A DNA stretch of 58,775 nucleotides. Origin: Solirubrobacteraceae bacterium (GTDB lineage: Bacteria > Actinomycetota > Thermoleophilia > Solirubrobacterales > Solirubrobacteraceae). The stretch is taken from contig JAUXSD010000217.1 of the NCBI GenBank assembly GCA_030681525.1, positions 1 to 58,775 of the forward strand, read 5' to 3'. The notes under the pieces are model-generated. The model did no database searches, was not told where the DNA came from, and was given only the letters and a program-made list of their open reading frames with translations. The position numbers and the translations under genes were made by a program. Each line of letters begins with the position of its first letter. Position 1 is the first letter of the stretch. Shown here piece by piece: positions 17,619-26,004 of this stretch.

Positions 17619-18416
17619 TCAGCGCTTGGCGGCGCGCGTCTGCGTGCGCACGCAGCGGGTGTAGCGCGCCTTGCGGGTCTTCTTCGACGCCTTGGTCCGC
17701 TTGGCGACGCGGTGGCAGCGCTTGCTGATCTGGCGCTTCTGCTTGGCCGAGAGGCGCTTGGTGGTCTTGGCGGCCGGCGAGGGCGACAGCGAGGAGGCCG
17801 CCGTGGCGCGCGTCGTCGAGCCCGTCGACGTGGAGCGAGCGCCGAAGTGGGTCGTGTACGTCGCGCCCAGCGCGGGCAGGCCGCCCGACGGCGTGCCGCC
17901 GGCGATGCCGATGCCGATCTCGTTGAACTGGCCGTTGAGGATGTTGTCGCGGTGGCTGGGGCTCGCCATCCAGCCGCGGACGATGGCGGCCGGCGCCGCC
18001 AGGGTGCCCTGCCCCCAGGCGAGGTTCTCGCCGGTCACCCAGCTGCGCGCCGGGGCGACGTAGCCGGCGAGCCGCTGAGTGATCGTCTGGCCGCCGGGCG
18101 ACACGTGAGCGAAGAAGCGCTGCTGCACCATGGCCAGCGAGTAGTCCTGCGCGGTGGCCTCCAGCGTCGGCTCGGTCGACAGCGGCGCCAGGCCGCGAGT
18201 TGCGCGCTCGTCGTTGAGCAGGCACAGCGTGGCGGCCTTCGCGGTGGGCACCGACGCGACGGCCGGCAGAAGGTCGGCGCCGGCACAGTCCGCCGCATGC
18301 GCGGGGGCGATCGACAGCGTGAGCGACGCGACCAGCGCCGAGGTCAAAAGCGGCAGCGACAGGCGGCGGATGCGGCGGCTACCGGGCCGAGCTGTCATGC
18401 GCAGGGATCGCCTCAT
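17619..18416 (-). CDS. Secreted CAP-domain (SCP/PR1-like) protein
   Basis: 265 residues. The signal peptide LPLLTSALVASLTLSIAPAHA is followed by a CAP domain: LCLLNDERATRGLAPLS (helix 1), FFAHVSPGG, VTGENLAWGQG and MASPSHRDNILNGQFNEIGIG. These supply the two His and Glu of the CAP cavity. The last ~65 residues are Lys/Arg/Ser-rich with two Cys and probably bind a polyanionic surface. Bacterial CAP proteins are of uncertain activity. ATG 18416 starts just before the signal peptide. Divergent from the copper oxidase gene. Confidence 0.9.
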   Translation of the reverse strand: MRRSLRMTARPGSRRIRRLSLPLLTSALVASLTLSIAPAHAADCAGADLLPAVASVPTAKAATLCLLNDERATRGLAPLSTEPTLEATAQDYSLAMVQQRFFAHVSPGGQTITQRLAGYVAPARSWVTGENLAWGQGTLAAPAAIVRGWMASPSHRDNILNGQFNEIGIGIAGGTPSGGLPALGATYTTHFGARSTSTGSTTRATAASSLSPSPAAKTTKRLSAKQKRQISKRCHRVAKRTKASKKTRKARYTRCVRTQTRAAKR

Positions 18417-18623
18417 GCCGCCCCCATCGACGGGGCGGCGCGTCCAGGCCAGGATGGACGCTTTCTCTGGACGGCTGTACGACGCGCGGCGATCCGCGCG
18501 TCTGGACGCTCCGCGAGACGCCTTTTCGGTGTATCGGGCGGGGAAACTACGCAGCCGTTCGGCGGCTACGCCCCGCGATCGTGCGGCGCTCTGCGCAGGC
18601 GGGCCGGCGGCGCCGGAGCGACA

Positions 18624-18646
18624 CTGGAGAAGAACAGTTTCTCCAG
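18624..18646 (+). promoter_or_regulatory. Stem-loop abutting the Shine-Dalgarno of the copper oxidase gene
   Basis: CTGGAGAA (18624-18631) pairs perfectly with TTCTCCAG (18639-18646) around a 7-base loop. The ribosome site CGAGGAG begins at the next base (18647), with the start codon at 18662. A hairpin ending exactly at the ribosome site could tune initiation or protect the 5' end. Function not shown. Confidence 0.45.
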
Positions 18647-18661
18647 CGAGGAGCGCACCAG

Positions 18662-19867
18662 ATGCCCGCCGTCCACCCCGATCACCAGCCTTCGAAGTCC
18701 AAGCAGACGCTCGACTACCGCGCCGCCGAGGGCTTCGCCCCCGAGGCCGACGCGCCGGCCGTCGAGACGCCGGCGAACGTCCGCCGCGAATGGACGCTCG
18801 TCGGGCTCGGGCTGACCGCACTGCTCGCGATCGTCGTGTGCGTCGTCGCGGTCGTGGCGCTCGTCACCTCCGACGATCGCGCGGCGACGCCCGCGACGGT
18901 CGCCGCTCCGGCGGCGGCGCATGCCGACCCCGGCGCCACCCCCGCGCCGACGCTGGCCGAGGCCAAGGGCGTCGCGTTCGAGAAGTTCAGCCGGGTCGAC
19001 CCGAAGCTGCCGGCGGTCCCCGCGGGCGCGGTCAAGACCTTCAAGGTCGATGTCTTCCATCACGTGACGCAGGTCTCCAAGGATCTCGCGCCGACCGAGG
19101 TCTGGAGCTACGCCGTCAACGGCGTGAAGTACCGCGGCAGCGGCGCCTCGCCGCCGATGGTCGTCAACGAGGGCGACACCGTCGACTTCACGCTCGTCAA
19201 CGGCTCGACGACGAGCATGAAGGTCAACCTCCCGCACTCGCTGGACTTCCACTCCGCCGAGGTCGACCCCGGCACCCACTACGGCGACCTCGCGCCGGGC
19301 AAGTCGATGCACTACCGCTTCAAGGCCGATCATCCCGGCGTGTTCATGTACCACTGCGCCACGCAGCCGGTCCTGCTGCACACGGGCGCCGGCATGACGG
19401 GCATGTTCGTGGTCAAGCCGAAGGGCCTGCCGGCGGTCGACCGCGAGCTCTGGGCGACCCAGCAGGAGTTCTACATCGGCAAGCCCGGCGGCCAGGCCGA
19501 CCTCGGCAAGCTGAAGGCCAAGCAGCCCGACGTCATCGCGTTCAACGGCTACGCCGATCAGTACAAGGACAAGCCGATCTCGGTGCGCAAGGGCGAGCGG
19601 ATCCGGATGTACGTGCTCAACGCCGGTCCCAGCATCTGGAGCGCGTTCCACGTCATCGGCACGGTCTTCGACAAGGTCCACACCGACAACGGCACCGCCA
19701 GCCACGTGCAGACGGTGAACCTCGCGCCCAGCCAGGGAGGCTCGGTCGAGTTCACGCTCAACGACGAGGGGACCTACCCCTTCGTCACCCACGCGTTCGG
19801 CGACATGGTCAAGGGCGCGCTCGGCGTGCTGAAGACCCGGCACGCGCCCGCCGGCCACGGCCACTGA
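18662..19867 (+). CDS. Membrane-anchored two-domain copper oxidase, NirK/AniA-like
   Basis: 401 residues. A ~45-residue cytoplasmic N terminus is followed by one TM helix (LVGLGLTALLAIVVCVVAVVALV) and an Ala/Pro linker, placing two cupredoxin domains outside. Domain 1 has LPHSLDFHSAE (type 1 and type 2 His plus catalytic Asp) and YHCATQPVLLHTGAGMTGM (type 2 His, type 1 Cys, His and Met). Domain 2 has SAFHVIGTVFDKV and YPFVTHAFG, matching the remaining nitrite reductase His positions. All ligands of a trimeric nitrite reductase are present, and the C-terminal half resembles Neisseria AniA. A general multicopper oxidase role is the alternative. Start supported by GAGGAG. Confidence 0.88.
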   Translation: MPAVHPDHQPSKSKQTLDYRAAEGFAPEADAPAVETPANVRREWTLVGLGLTALLAIVVCVVAVVALVTSDDRAATPATVAAPAAAHADPGATPAPTLAEAKGVAFEKFSRVDPKLPAVPAGAVKTFKVDVFHHVTQVSKDLAPTEVWSYAVNGVKYRGSGASPPMVVNEGDTVDFTLVNGSTTSMKVNLPHSLDFHSAEVDPGTHYGDLAPGKSMHYRFKADHPGVFMYHCATQPVLLHTGAGMTGMFVVKPKGLPAVDRELWATQQEFYIGKPGGQADLGKLKAKQPDVIAFNGYADQYKDKPISVRKGERIRMYVLNAGPSIWSAFHVIGTVFDKVHTDNGTASHVQTVNLAPSQGGSVEFTLNDEGTYPFVTHAFGDMVKGALGVLKTRHAPAGHGH

Positions 19868-19882
19868 CCCCCCGGGGCACCC

Positions 19883-19908
19883 GCCCGCCCGCATGGACGC
19901 GGGCGGGC
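19883..19908 (+). terminator. Terminator-like hairpin after the copper oxidase gene
   Basis: GCCCGCCCGC pairs perfectly over 10 bases with GCGGGCGGGC around ATGGAC, 15 bases after the stop. There is no T tract, but GC-rich actinobacterial terminators often lack one. It also lies before the end of the convergent minus-strand gene, so it may act in both directions. Confidence 0.6.
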
Positions 19909-19940
19909 AGCCCTGTGCCGGCGGCGCGGCCCGCGCGGGT

Positions 19941-20627
19941 CTACGCCACGCGCTGCAGAAAGCCGCCCGGGTGGCAGGACAGTCCGTAGATCTCCAGGTC
20001 GCGACGCACTGCGAAGCGCCGGCCTTGCGGCGTGTCGAGCCAGTCGCGCAGGGCGGGCAGCACGCCGCGCGGCCAGGACGGGTCGAGGCGCAGCGGCTCG
20101 ATGTCGACGCACCCGTCCTCGACCACGAAGAAGCCGCCCACCGCGACGAGGTCGGCGAAGCCGGTCAGCGCGGCGCGGGTCGTGTCGTACTCGTGGGCGG
20201 AGTCCTCCACGATGAACGGGCGCGCATCGCCGGGCAGCAGCGTGCGGATCTGCGCCGGCAGCGCCGGGTCGAGCAGGTCCGCCTCGAGGATCTCGACACC
20301 CCGCTGGTCGCGCACGTTGGCGCGGGTGGCCGCGGCGTCGATGTCCACGGAGATCACAAGCGGGTCGCGGATGCGCCCGTGCCGGACCATCGCATCCAGA
20401 CGGTCGCGGAACCACAGGACGCTGCCCCCGCCGTAGGAGCCGAACTCGATGACGACGTTCGCGGCGGACTCCCAGAGCAGGTGCTCGTAGGTACGCAGAT
20501 CCTCGGGGAACTTCGTCATCTGGACACCCGCGTAGGTGTCGTGGAAGTGTTGCTCGACCCGCGCCCGCCAGTAGTCGTTGGGCGCCCCGGAGCGCACGTC
20601 CAGGCTGACCGGCGGTGGCAGCGGCAT
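19941..20627 (-). CDS. CmcI-like (cephalosporin hydroxylase family) methyltransferase
   Basis: 228 residues from ATG 20627. IEFGSYGGGSVLWFRDRL is the SAM-binding motif I, VISVDIDAAATRANVRD the acidic loop, and FIVEDSAHEYDTTRAAL with FVVEDGC the metal/active-site stretch of the family named after cephalosporin hydroxylase CmcI. Most members are methyltransferases attached to glycan or natural-product clusters. Here the gene stands alone between a terminator and tRNA-Ser, so its substrate cannot be inferred. Confidence 0.82.
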   Translation of the reverse strand: MPLPPPVSLDVRSGAPNDYWRARVEQHFHDTYAGVQMTKFPEDLRTYEHLLWESAANVVIEFGSYGGGSVLWFRDRLDAMVRHGRIRDPLVISVDIDAAATRANVRDQRGVEILEADLLDPALPAQIRTLLPGDARPFIVEDSAHEYDTTRAALTGFADLVAVGGFFVVEDGCVDIEPLRLDPSWPRGVLPALRDWLDTPQGRRFAVRRDLEIYGLSCHPGGFLQRVA

Positions 20628-20642
20628 CGCCGGGAGGATAAG

Positions 20643-20732
20643 CGGAGGGGGAGGGATTCGAACCCTCGGTAGAGGGGTTACCCCTACAACGGTTTTCGAG
20701 ACCGCCCGATTCAACCACTCTCGCACCCCTCC
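20643..20732 (-). tRNA. tRNA-Ser (anticodon CGA)
   Basis: On the minus strand the acceptor GGAGGGG pairs with CCCCTCC, the D-arm has GAGTGGTTGAA, the anticodon loop is TCTCGAAA with anticodon CGA, the long variable arm is GTAGGGGTAACCCCTC, and the T-arm has GGTTCGAATCC. A class II tRNA with CGA decodes UCG. No CCA is encoded. tadA lies 31 bases upstream of it on the same strand. Confidence 0.96.
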
Positions 20733-20763
20733 GAGGCGCAACAACGGGCGCCGCGCAGGATAG

Positions 20764-21228
20764 CTAGCGGCGGGAGCCGAAGAACCCCGTCAGCAGCGCC
20801 GCGCACTCGGCCGCGAGCAGGCCGCCCGCCACGGCGGGACGGTGGTTCAGGCGCGGCTGGGCGAGGACGTCGAGCACGGAGCCGGCCGCGCCCGCCTTCG
20901 GGTCCGTCGTGCCGTAGACCACGCGCGGCACGCGCGCGAGCACGATCGCGCCCGCGCACATCGCGCAGGGCTCGAGCGTCACGTACAGCACCGCGTCGAG
21001 CACGCGCCAGGATCCGAGCGCCCGGCTGGCTTCGCGCAGGGCGAGCACCTCGGCGTGCGCGGTGGGGTCCTGGCGCAGTTCGCGCTCGTTGTGACCGGCC
21101 CCGATCACCTCGCCCTCGTGCACCACCACGGCGCCGATCGGCACGTCGTCGTGGTCCGCCGCCGCCTCCGCCTCGCGGATCGCCAGGCGCATGAAGTACT
21201 CGTCGCGAGGAAAGAACGAGGCGGCCAT
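20764..21228 (-). CDS. tadA: tRNA-specific adenosine deaminase
   Basis: 154 residues from ATG 21228. It deaminates the wobble adenosine of tRNA-Arg(ACG) to inosine. The zinc-dependent deaminase motif is complete: His58-Ala-Glu60 in TAHAEVLALREA and Cys88/Cys91 in LEPCAMCAGAIVLARV; PIGAVVVHEGEVIGAGHNERE is the usual N-terminal strand pair. Longer in-frame extensions to 21408 run into the divergent protease gene. Neighbouring tRNA-Ser genes are a common context for tadA. Confidence 0.93.
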   Translation of the reverse strand: MAASFFPRDEYFMRLAIREAEAAADHDDVPIGAVVVHEGEVIGAGHNERELRQDPTAHAEVLALREASRALGSWRVLDAVLYVTLEPCAMCAGAIVLARVPRVVYGTTDPKAGAAGSVLDVLAQPRLNHRPAVAGGLLAAECAALLTGFFGSRR

Positions 21229-21305
21229 CGCGAAGAGGACTATCGCAGCGTCGCTCCGACCGTCCGTATCGTGTGTTTGCAGGAGCGATCCTCCCCCTTC
21301 TCGTG

Positions 21306-22487
21306 ATGCCATCCTCCCTCTCTCTCCGTAAGGGCGTCGCCGCGGCGGCCGCAGCGCTGGTCCTCCTGCCGGCCACCGCGGGCGCCGCGCAGGACGGGCT
21401 GTGGGCACGCGCGGCGTACGTGCCCAACGACTCGGGCGTCGCGGCGGCCGCCGCCGACAGCGGCTGGGCGACCGTGCAGTGGGAGCTCAACGGGCCGTTC
21501 GGCATCAAGGCGCCGCAGGCGTGGTCGCAGGCCAGCAAGCTCGGCGGCAGCGGCGGGCGCGGCGTGACGATCGCCGTCCTCGACAGCGGCATCGCGTACG
21601 CCAACCGCGGCCGCTTCAGGCGCTCGCCGGACCTCGCGCACGCGCGCTTCGTGCGCGGCTATGACTTCGTCGACGACGACCCGTATCCCAACGACGAGTA
21701 CGGCCACGGCACGTTCATCGCGAGCACGATCGCCGCCACCGCCAACAACGCCTACGGCACGGTCGGCGTCGCCTACCGCGCGCGCATCATGCCGCTGCGG
21801 GTGCTCGACGCCGAGGGCCGCGGCTACCCGTCGGCGATCTCGCGCGCGATCCGCTACGCCACCAAGCGCGGCGCGGATGTCATCAACCTCTCGCTCGAGC
21901 TCTACGACGGCCCCCTGCTGACGCCGACGCCGCGCAGCGTGACGGGTTCCCGCAGCGTGCGGGCCGCGCTCACCGAGGCGCGCCGCGCGGGCGTCGTCGT
22001 CGTCGCCGCCGCGGGCAACAGCTCCGATCCCAACGTGCCCGCCAAGCGCTACGACACGCTCGCGATCAACGTCGGCGGCACGACCGAGCACGGCTGCCTC
22101 GGCGACTACTCCAACCACGGACCGGGCCTGGACGTCGTCGCGCCCGGCGGCGGCGGCGACGCGGAGGTGCCCGGCGACACCAACTGCCAGATGGGCAGCG
22201 ATCCGGGCCGCGACATCTCGGCCGTGAGCTTCCGCACCGAGTCGCCCGCGCGCTTCGAGATCGTGCCGCGCTTCCGGGGCACCTCGACGGCCGCGCCGCA
22301 GGTCGCCGGCGTCGCGGCCCTCGTGCTCGCCTCGAAGGTGCTCGGCGCCGACCCCACCCCGCGCGAGGTCGAGCGCCACATCGAGAACACCGCGCGCGAC
22401 CTCGGCTTGCCCGGCCGCGACCGCTACTACGGCGCGGGGCTCGTCGACGCGGCTGCGGCGACGGCGCCGCTCACACGGTCCGGATGA
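21306..22487 (+). CDS. Secreted subtilisin-like serine protease (S8)
   Basis: 393 residues. The signal peptide is VAAAAAALVLLPATAGAA. The triad is Asp93 (IAVLDSG), His134 (EYGHGTFIAST) and Ser327 (GTSTAAPQVAG), with oxyanion Asn238 in AAGNSSDP. There is no long inhibitory propeptide: only ~40 residues separate the signal peptide from the catalytic core, with QWELNGPFGIKAPQAW directly before it. Two Cys (EHGCLGDY and DTNCQMG) may form a disulfide. Its 3' end overlaps the convergent universal stress gene by 17 bases. Confidence 0.93.
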   Translation: MPSSLSLRKGVAAAAAALVLLPATAGAAQDGLWARAAYVPNDSGVAAAAADSGWATVQWELNGPFGIKAPQAWSQASKLGGSGGRGVTIAVLDSGIAYANRGRFRRSPDLAHARFVRGYDFVDDDPYPNDEYGHGTFIASTIAATANNAYGTVGVAYRARIMPLRVLDAEGRGYPSAISRAIRYATKRGADVINLSLELYDGPLLTPTPRSVTGSRSVRAALTEARRAGVVVVAAAGNSSDPNVPAKRYDTLAINVGGTTEHGCLGDYSNHGPGLDVVAPGGGGDAEVPGDTNCQMGSDPGRDISAVSFRTESPARFEIVPRFRGTSTAAPQVAGVAALVLASKVLGADPTPREVERHIENTARDLGLPGRDRYYGAGLVDAAAATAPLTRSG

Positions 22488-22914
22488 TGAGCACCGAGCA
22501 GGGTGCGTGGTGCGACACCTTGTTCGGCACGGAACCCAGCAGAAAGCGCTTGGCGCCGGTCATGCCCTTGTTGCCGACGACGATGAGGTCGCTGCCGCGC
22601 TCCTCGGCGACGTCGAGGATCGCGTCGGCTGGATCGCCCTGCAGCGCGAAGACCTCGACCTCCACGCCGGCCGCGCGGACCTCGCTCGCGGCGGCCTCGA
22701 GCGTCGCCCGCACGTCCTCGCGCGGGTTGATCATCCACTGCAGGTCCTCGGGCACGTGGATCGACTCCTCGCGCAGCCGCGCGTCCGACACCGGCTCGTA
22801 GGCGCTGACGAGGTCGATCCGCGCGCCGACCGAGCGCGCGAGCTCGATCGCCTGCCGGACCGCCTGCGTCGCGGTGTCCGACCCGTCCGTGCCGACGACG
22901 ATCGAGCGGAACAT
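22471..22914 (-). CDS. Universal stress protein (UspA family, ATP-binding type)
   Basis: 147 residues. The N-terminal SIVVGTDGSDTATQAV and the C-terminal ATP-binding pattern VVGNKGMTGAKRFLLGSVPNKVS (G-2X-G-9X-GS) are intact, so this is the nucleotide-binding subclass. These are soluble dimers induced in stress. The gene is the last of a minus-strand run including the 29-residue membrane peptide and a lipoprotein, and converges on the protease gene. Confidence 0.94.
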   Translation of the reverse strand: MFRSIVVGTDGSDTATQAVRQAIELARSVGARIDLVSAYEPVSDARLREESIHVPEDLQWMINPREDVRATLEAAASEVRAAGVEVEVFALQGDPADAILDVAEERGSDLIVVGNKGMTGAKRFLLGSVPNKVSHHAPCSVLIIRTV

Positions 22915-22934
22915 CGCGGCCTAGCGATTCCCTC

Positions 22935-23024
22935 TCACGTGGCGAGCTTCACGGTGGCGATGATCATCCCGAGCACGACGAAGATCACGATCAGCGCCTG
23001 CACCCAGATCCAGAACGGCGACAC
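22935..23024 (-). CDS. Single-pass membrane micropeptide (29 aa)
   Basis: From GTG 23024: a 29-residue peptide consisting essentially of one transmembrane helix, WIWVQALIVIFVVLGMIIAT, ending VKLAT. It begins 6 bases after the stop of the lipoprotein gene, with AGGA overlapping that stop as a weak ribosome site, and ends 20 bases before the universal stress gene. The amphipathic ends, clean stop and tight packing suggest a real small protein. Similar tiny membrane peptides are frequent in Actinobacteria; function unknown. Confidence 0.6.
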   Translation of the reverse strand: MSPFWIWVQALIVIFVVLGMIIATVKLAT

Positions 23025-23030
23025 CGCGTC

Positions 23031-23516
23031 CTAGGTCTGCTTGAGCTTGGAGTTGATCGCCGCGATCGCCGCGTCGATGCGCACGTTGACGGTCTGCGTC
23101 GCCGTCGTGATGGTCTTGCGCGCTTCCTGGATGTTCTGCTCGGTCGGGTTGCGCAGGGCACTGACCGCGCCGCGGATGTCGCTGCCGAAGCCGCTCATCG
23201 CCTTGACGAGCTGCGCGTGCTCGGTATCCACCGCGCCCGGCACGTTGATGTCGCGCAGGTCGGCGACGACATCGTCGATCGCCGTCTGGAACTGCTCGAG
23301 CGTCTCGCGGTCCTGGCGCGAGGAGCTCTTCTCCGTGATCCGCTCGGAGACCGTCGTCACCGTCTGCGCGAACCGTGCCTGCGCGGCGTTGACCTGGCTG
23401 ACGTACGTGTTCTTCTCCTCGCGGCCCTCGTCGCCGCCGCACGCGACGAGCGCGAACGCCGCAAACGCGAGCAGCAGGAGCGCGGCGCTCTTGAGGACCC
23501 CGGACACGGGCGGCAA
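23031..23516 (-). CDS. Lipoprotein with helical coiled-coil domain
   Basis: 161 residues: signal peptide LLLLAFAAFALVAC with lipobox VAC, a charged linker DEGREEKN, then an all-helical domain (residues ~35-160) rich in Gln, Thr and Ala with heptad-like spacing (VNAAQARFAQTVTTVSERI and IQEARKTITTATQTVNVRI). Likely anchored outside the membrane. No enzymatic motif. The membrane micropeptide follows after 6 bases, so they are probably one transcript. Confidence 0.82.
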   Translation of the reverse strand: MPPVSGVLKSAALLLLAFAAFALVACGGDEGREEKNTYVSQVNAAQARFAQTVTTVSERITEKSSSRQDRETLEQFQTAIDDVVADLRDINVPGAVDTEHAQLVKAMSGFGSDIRGAVSALRNPTEQNIQEARKTITTATQTVNVRIDAAIAAINSKLKQT

Positions 23517-23558
23517 TCTACCGGGATCGCCCGACGGCCACGCCGCGGAGGCGACGGC

Positions 23559-24812
23559 TCACCGCGCCGGCTCCGGGGCGGCGGGCGGCACGGCCTCGGC
23601 TGGCGTGTGCTGCGTCGTGCGGATCTTGCGGGCCAGAAACGGCAGCTCGATGTAGCGGTAGGTCAGCGCCCCGCTGAGCACGGTCAGCGGAAACCCGATG
23701 CCCGCCATGATCGCCAGGCGCGTGGCGAGCGACTCGTCGGTGCCGAGCAGATGGTCGAGCTCGAGCAGCACCCAGATGTGCACGAGGTAGAACGAGTACG
23801 AGCGCGCGCCGAGCCACAGCATCCCGCGGTTGGCGAACAGGCGCGGCGCCCGGCCGGTGCCGATCTGCAGGACGATGAGGCCGAAGAACAGCAGGCCGGT
23901 GCAGAGTGCGGCGAGCATCGCGCGCACGCCGAGGGCGTGGTGGATCGGCGTCTGCCGCGGGTCGTAGTCGCTCGTCGTGTAGACGATCGCGCAGAGCAGC
24001 CCGAGCGCGAACGCACCCCACGCCAGCTGCTTGGCCAGGCGCGCGCGCTCGCGCAGCGGGGCGGCGATCAGCGGCTCGACGATCCCCAGCGCGACGCCCG
24101 GCATGAAGCCGTACATGATCGCGGGCGGGGCGGTGAGCCAGCCGAACTGGTACTTGTCCAGCGCGCGCAGCGCGATGCTCACGACGAACACGAGGCCGAT
24201 CGCGGCGAGCGCGAAGCCGGCCCGCGCGTACTGGCCGCGCAGCCGCCTGCCGACGAAGTACGCGCCGTAGGCGGCCAGCGGGATGACGAAGTAGAAGCCG
24301 ACCTCCGAGCCGATCGACCAGGCCGGGCCGATCGGGATCGAGGCCGGGCCGGCGGTCTGGCCCTGGATGAACAGAAACTGCCCGACGACCTGCCACCACT
24401 CGCTGCGGGCCTCGGGCGCCGCCGCGCCGGTCTCGAGGCTGCCGTCCAGGCCGAAGCGCAGCAGCACGAGGACCGTGAAGAAGTAGAAGACCGGCACGAC
24501 GCGCAGCACGCGGTTGCGCACGTAGGAGCGGATCTTCGGCCGCTTGCCACCGGTCACGTAGGCGCGCGTGAAGGGGCGCGCGATGAGATAGCCCGACAGC
24601 ACGAAGAAGGCCGACAGCGCGAGGTCGATGTGGCCGAGGATCGGCGCCGCCCAGCCGTAGCTGAGCAGGTTGTTGTTGGCGATCGGGTCGGCCAGCAGGC
24701 AGACGTGGGTGGCGAAGACGAACAGCGCGCCGACGCCGCGGACCCCGTCGCCCGCGACCAGCGTGCGGATCCCGAGGTCGGTCGCGGGCTGCGTCTCCAC
24801 GGTCGTGGCCAT
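23559..24812 (-). CDS. Acyltransferase 3 family membrane protein (OafA/YrhL-like)
   Basis: 417 residues with about ten TM helices. The N-terminal motif GDGVRGVGALFVFATHV carries the family's conserved His, and LALSAFFVLSGYLIARPF with FTRAYVTGGKRPKIRSYVRNRVLRVVP is the diagnostic acyltransferase 3 segment (RxxR near the membrane). Such enzymes O-acylate cell-surface sugars or lipids. There is no fused SGNH domain, unlike many OafA proteins. Target unknown. Confidence 0.92.
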   Translation of the reverse strand: MATTVETQPATDLGIRTLVAGDGVRGVGALFVFATHVCLLADPIANNNLLSYGWAAPILGHIDLALSAFFVLSGYLIARPFTRAYVTGGKRPKIRSYVRNRVLRVVPVFYFFTVLVLLRFGLDGSLETGAAAPEARSEWWQVVGQFLFIQGQTAGPASIPIGPAWSIGSEVGFYFVIPLAAYGAYFVGRRLRGQYARAGFALAAIGLVFVVSIALRALDKYQFGWLTAPPAIMYGFMPGVALGIVEPLIAAPLRERARLAKQLAWGAFALGLLCAIVYTTSDYDPRQTPIHHALGVRAMLAALCTGLLFFGLIVLQIGTGRAPRLFANRGMLWLGARSYSFYLVHIWVLLELDHLLGTDESLATRLAIMAGIGFPLTVLSGALTYRYIELPFLARKIRTTQHTPAEAVPPAAPEPAR

Positions 24813-25083
24813 CGGCGCAGGGTAGAGGTCTGGCCGCCGTGAGAACGCGCCCGCCGCGCATCCCCGGTCACGCGGTCATGGCGCATTCTCCCCGCACAGC
24901 GGGTAGTTCGTGCCAATCATCCGCTGACGAGTCGTCGTGCGTCCCGGGTGAGTCGAATGGTTCGCGCGGGCCGCGACGAAACCGACACACCCGGCCGAAC
25001 GCCGGCCCCGGCGCGACCACCCTCCGCGTAACACCGGGCCGCTACCGTGGACGGTGCGCAAAGCAACGATCCGAGGCCTGCGA

Positions 25084-25743
25084 ATGCTCAACTTCCTCTC
25101 CAAGCACAAGACCGCGATGCCGACCGCCGAGACGGCGCTGCCCGGCCGCGATACGCCGATGCCGGTGCCCGAGCGCCACTTCGTCCTCGACGCCCCGCTG
25201 CGGGGCCCGTTCCCGTCCGACACCGAGCAGGTCATCCTCGGCCTGGGCTGCTTCTGGGGCGCCGAGCGCATCTTCTGGCAGACGCCGGGGGTCTACACGA
25301 CCGCCGTCGGCTACGCCGCGGGGATGACGCCCAACCCGACCTACGAGGAGGTCTGCAGCGCGAAGACCGGCCACAACGAGGTCGTGCTCGTCGTCTACCG
25401 CCCCACCGAGGTCTCCTTCGACGATCTGCTCGCGCGCTTCTGGGAGTCGCACGACCCGACGCAGGGCATGCGTCAGGGCAACGATGTCGGCACGCAGTAC
25501 CGCTCCGGCATCTACACGACGACCGACGAGCAGGCGGCCGCCGCGGCCGCCTCACGCGAGCGCTACCAGGCCGCGCTGACCGCTGCCGGGCGCGGCGAGA
25601 TCACGACCGAGATCACGGCCGCGCCGGACTTCTACTACGCCGAGGACTACCACCAGCAGTACCTCGCGAAGAACCCGAACGGCTACTGCGGCCTCGGCGG
25701 GACCGGCGTGACGTGCCCGATCGGGGCGGGCGCGGGATCCTGA
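25084..25743 (+). CDS. msrA: Peptide-methionine (S)-S-oxide reductase
   Basis: 219 residues from ATG 25084. It repairs methionine-S-sulfoxide in proteins. Catalytic Cys56 lies in [41 protein letters not shown] and [24 protein letters not shown] are the standard MsrA blocks. A C-terminal [13 protein letters not shown] supplies two resolving Cys. The ~45-residue N-terminal extension is typical of actinobacterial MsrA. An in-frame start at 25054 would add ten residues. No msrB is adjacent. Confidence 0.96.
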   Translation: MLNFLSKHKTAMPTAETALPGRDTPMPVPERHFVLDAPLRGPFPSDTEQVILGLGCFWGAERIFWQTPGVYTTAVGYAAGMTPNPTYEEVCSAKTGHNEVVLVVYRPTEVSFDDLLARFWESHDPTQGMRQGNDVGTQYRSGIYTTTDEQAAAAAASRERYQAALTAAGRGEITTEITAAPDFYYAEDYHQQYLAKNPNGYCGLGGTGVTCPIGAGAGS

Positions 25744-25783
25744 CCGGTGTCTGCGGCGGGGCTAGTCGTCTTGGCCTCGGCCC

Positions 25784-25918
25784 GCGAGGCTTGACCGACA
25801 CACCCCGCCTCAGGCGGGCATCGTGACGCGCCCGGTCCGATATCCGTACCCGGCGCGTCATGACCACGCCAAACCCGGACCTCCCGCCCGCACCCGCACG
25901 ACTCACACCCACCCTCAG
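25784..25918 (-). repeat. Dispersed palindromic repeat, copy 2 plus short companion motif
   Basis: 25823-25918 repeats, in inverted orientation, the element at 12819-12912. Its 39-base palindrome (25823-25861) pairs at 14 of 18 positions. A 24-base motif beginning GCGAGGCTTG at 25784 matches 21 of 24 bases at 12959, but here on the plus strand. A small CCGCC-TCA-GGCGG hairpin lies between them just after msrA. The remaining 25744-26004 gap has no convincing gene. Confidence 0.72.
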
Positions 25919-26004
25919 AGCCGCCGTTGGCCGACGACGACGCGAACGCAAGGGCGACAGCGCACCCACGCGACAGCGTGCCGCCGGCGCGTGTACGTAG
26001 CCAG

